NCBI GenBank assembly: GCA_021785155.1
Contig: JAJYGE010000481.1
Coordinates: 1-14,261 of the forward strand
Length of the DNA stretch: 14,261 nt
Origin: Planctomycetota bacterium
GTDB taxonomy: Bacteria; Planctomycetota; Phycisphaerae; WQYP01
Reading direction: 5' to 3'
Under the pieces are notes generated by a model. The model was not told the origin of the DNA and did no database searches. It worked only from the letters and a program-made list of their open reading frames with translations. Of the stretch, positions 13,068 through 14,261 are shown piece by piece. Position 1 is the first letter of the stretch, and each line of letters starts with the position of its first letter. The translations under genes and the position numbers were made by a program.

Positions 13068-14261
13068 TACATCATGTCCATGCCACCCATTCCGCCCATA
13101 CCTCCCATTCCACCCATGCCACCCATTCCTCCCATACCACCCATGCCGCCGCCCATACCGCCACCGGGACCACCGGGGCCGCCGGCATCCTTAGCTTTGG
13201 GTTTCTCAACGATAATGGCATCCGTGGTAAGCAGCAGAGCGGCCACGCTGGCCGCATTTTGCAAGGCGCTGCGTTCGACTTTGGTCGGCGTAATAATGCC
13301 GGCCTTGATCATATCCGGTTCATAATCCAGCGTTAAAGCGTTAAAGCCGAAGTTGCCCTTGCCGGCCAACACCTTCTTAACCACCACCGCGCCATCTTCA
13401 CCGGCGTTATGGGAAATGCAGCGTGTCGGTTCCTGCAGAGCGCGGCGGACAATCGCCACGCCCGTGGCTTCATCATCGCTGTCGGCCTTAACGGCATCAA
13501 GCACCGAAAGGCTGCGAATCAGAGAGGTTCCACCGCCGGGCAAAATGCCTTCTTCAACCGCCGCCCGGGTGGCGTGCAGAGCATCTTCCACGCGGGCCTT
13601 TTTTTCCTTCATTTCAGATTCCGTCGCGGCACCGACGTTAATCTGCGCTACACCACCGGCCAGCTTGGCCAGACGTTCCTGAAGTTTTTCACGATCATAA
13701 TCCGATGTGGTGGTGCTGATTTCACGGCGAATCTGTTCAATGCGCCCCTTGATGGCTTCAGTCTTGCCCACGCCTTCAATGATAGTCGTGTTATCGTTAT
13801 CGATTTCAACCTTGCGGGCCTGTCCCAGGTCCTGCACGGTGACTTTATCAAGCTCAATGCCCAGATCCTTCATGATGCACCGGCCACCGGTCAGCACCGC
13901 GATGTCTTCCAGCATGGCCTTGCGGCGATCACCGTAGCCCGGAGCTTTGACTGCGGCAACATTCAAAATGCCGCGCAATTTGTTGACCACCAGCGTGGCC
14001 AGGGCTTCGCTTTCAATGTCTTCCGCGATAATCAGCAGGGGCCGTTTGGCCGCCTGAATTTTTTCCAGAATGGGAACCAGCTTGGTGGCGCTGGAAATTT
14101 TGTCTTCAAAAATAAGAATATAAGGCTTATCCAGCACCACCGTCATATCATCCTGATTGGTGATGAAATTCGGGGATATATACCCGCGGTCAAACTGCAT
14201 GCCTTCAACCACATCGACATACGTTTCCAGAGATTTGCCTTCTTCGACGGTGATAACACCA
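13067..14261 (-). CDS. groL: Chaperonin GroEL, first copy (5' end outside window)
   Basis: About 398 C-terminal residues of a GroEL are visible; the reading frame stays open to the window edge at residues GVITVEEG, equivalent to about residue 173 of E. coli GroEL. The first roughly 170 residues lie off the window. The apical domain, the intermediate-domain helix with [16 protein letters not shown] and the C-terminal equatorial part are present. The tail is a canonical Gly-Gly-Met repeat of nine units ending in DMM. Several usual sites differ: Asn instead of Tyr203 in GYISPNF, Val at the Leu234 position, NAL instead of NAA at 479-481, and Thr instead of Asp495 in GIITPTKV. The tail suggests the housekeeping chaperonin, although its nucleotide pocket is the more unusual of the two copies. 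Confidence 0.97.
   Translation of the reverse strand, partial: GVITVEEGKSLETYVDVVEGMQFDRGYISPNFITNQDDMTVVLDKPYILIFEDKISSATKLVPILEKIQAAKRPLLIIAEDIESEALATLVVNKLRGILNVAAVKAPGYGDRRKAMLEDIAVLTGGRCIMKDLGIELDKVTVQDLGQARKVEIDNDNTTIIEGVGKTEAIKGRIEQIRREISTTTSDYDREKLQERLAKLAGGVAQINVGAATESEMKEKKARVEDALHATRAAVEEGILPGGGTSLIRSLSVLDAVKADSDDEATGVAIVRRALQEPTRCISHNAGEDGAVVVKKVLAGKGNFGFNALTLDYEPDMIKAGIITPTKVERSALQNAASVAALLLTTDAIIVEKPKAKDAGGPGGPGGGMGGGMGGMGGMGGMGGMGGMGGMGGMDMM

Noticed and set aside
13026..13325. Plus-strand open frame rich in Pro-Pro-Ile/Met repeats
   Set aside because: It is the antisense reading of the GroEL1 Gly-Gly-Met tail.

Overview
All twelve genes in this window lie on the minus strand, so transcription runs from high to low coordinates. 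The proteins are bacterial and near full length. The window holds two GroEL paralogues flanking one GroES, a compact four-S1-domain protein, three PilB/PilT-type ATPases in a row, and intergenic gaps rich in short repeats and small hairpins. My best guess is a member of the Planctomycetota or a related PVC-type lineage. This rests on gene content and protein flavour only; no marker gene in the window proves it.

Layout in transcription order. (1) Chaperone block, 14261-9054: groEL1 (5' part off the window, with a Gly-Gly-Met tail), groES, groEL2 (no Gly-Gly-Met tail), dnaJ, grpE. No dnaK is present and no CIRCE operator was seen. (2) Small zinc-protein and housekeeping block, 8951-7028: an FmdB-family zinc ribbon protein, YacG, and the purine enzyme PurM. 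(3) A 524-bp gap (6504-7027) without a credible gene. It is packed with heptanucleotide tandem repeats and four short hairpins of one geometry (7-bp stem, 3-nt loop). (4) A four-S1-domain RNA-binding protein (6503-5193), preceded by a bulged leader hairpin. (5) Type IV pilus / type II secretion ATPase block, 5119-65: PilB-like, PilT, PilB-like. No pilC, pilin or pilMNO gene is in view; more of the cluster may lie below position 1.

How the genes fit together: the GroEL/ES proteins and the DnaK co-chaperones DnaJ and GrpE make a protein-folding island. PilB-type ATPases power pilus or pseudopilus assembly and PilT powers retraction. The larger PilB keeps a tandem MshEN-like N-terminus that could sense cyclic di-GMP; the smaller one has a degenerate version and an altered Walker B neighbourhood.

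I find no clear undescribed protein system. The least explained material is intergenic: heptad repeat arrays placed just after stop codons, a family of tiny perfect hairpins, an identical 16-bp module in two gaps, and perfect dyads that run across stop codons.
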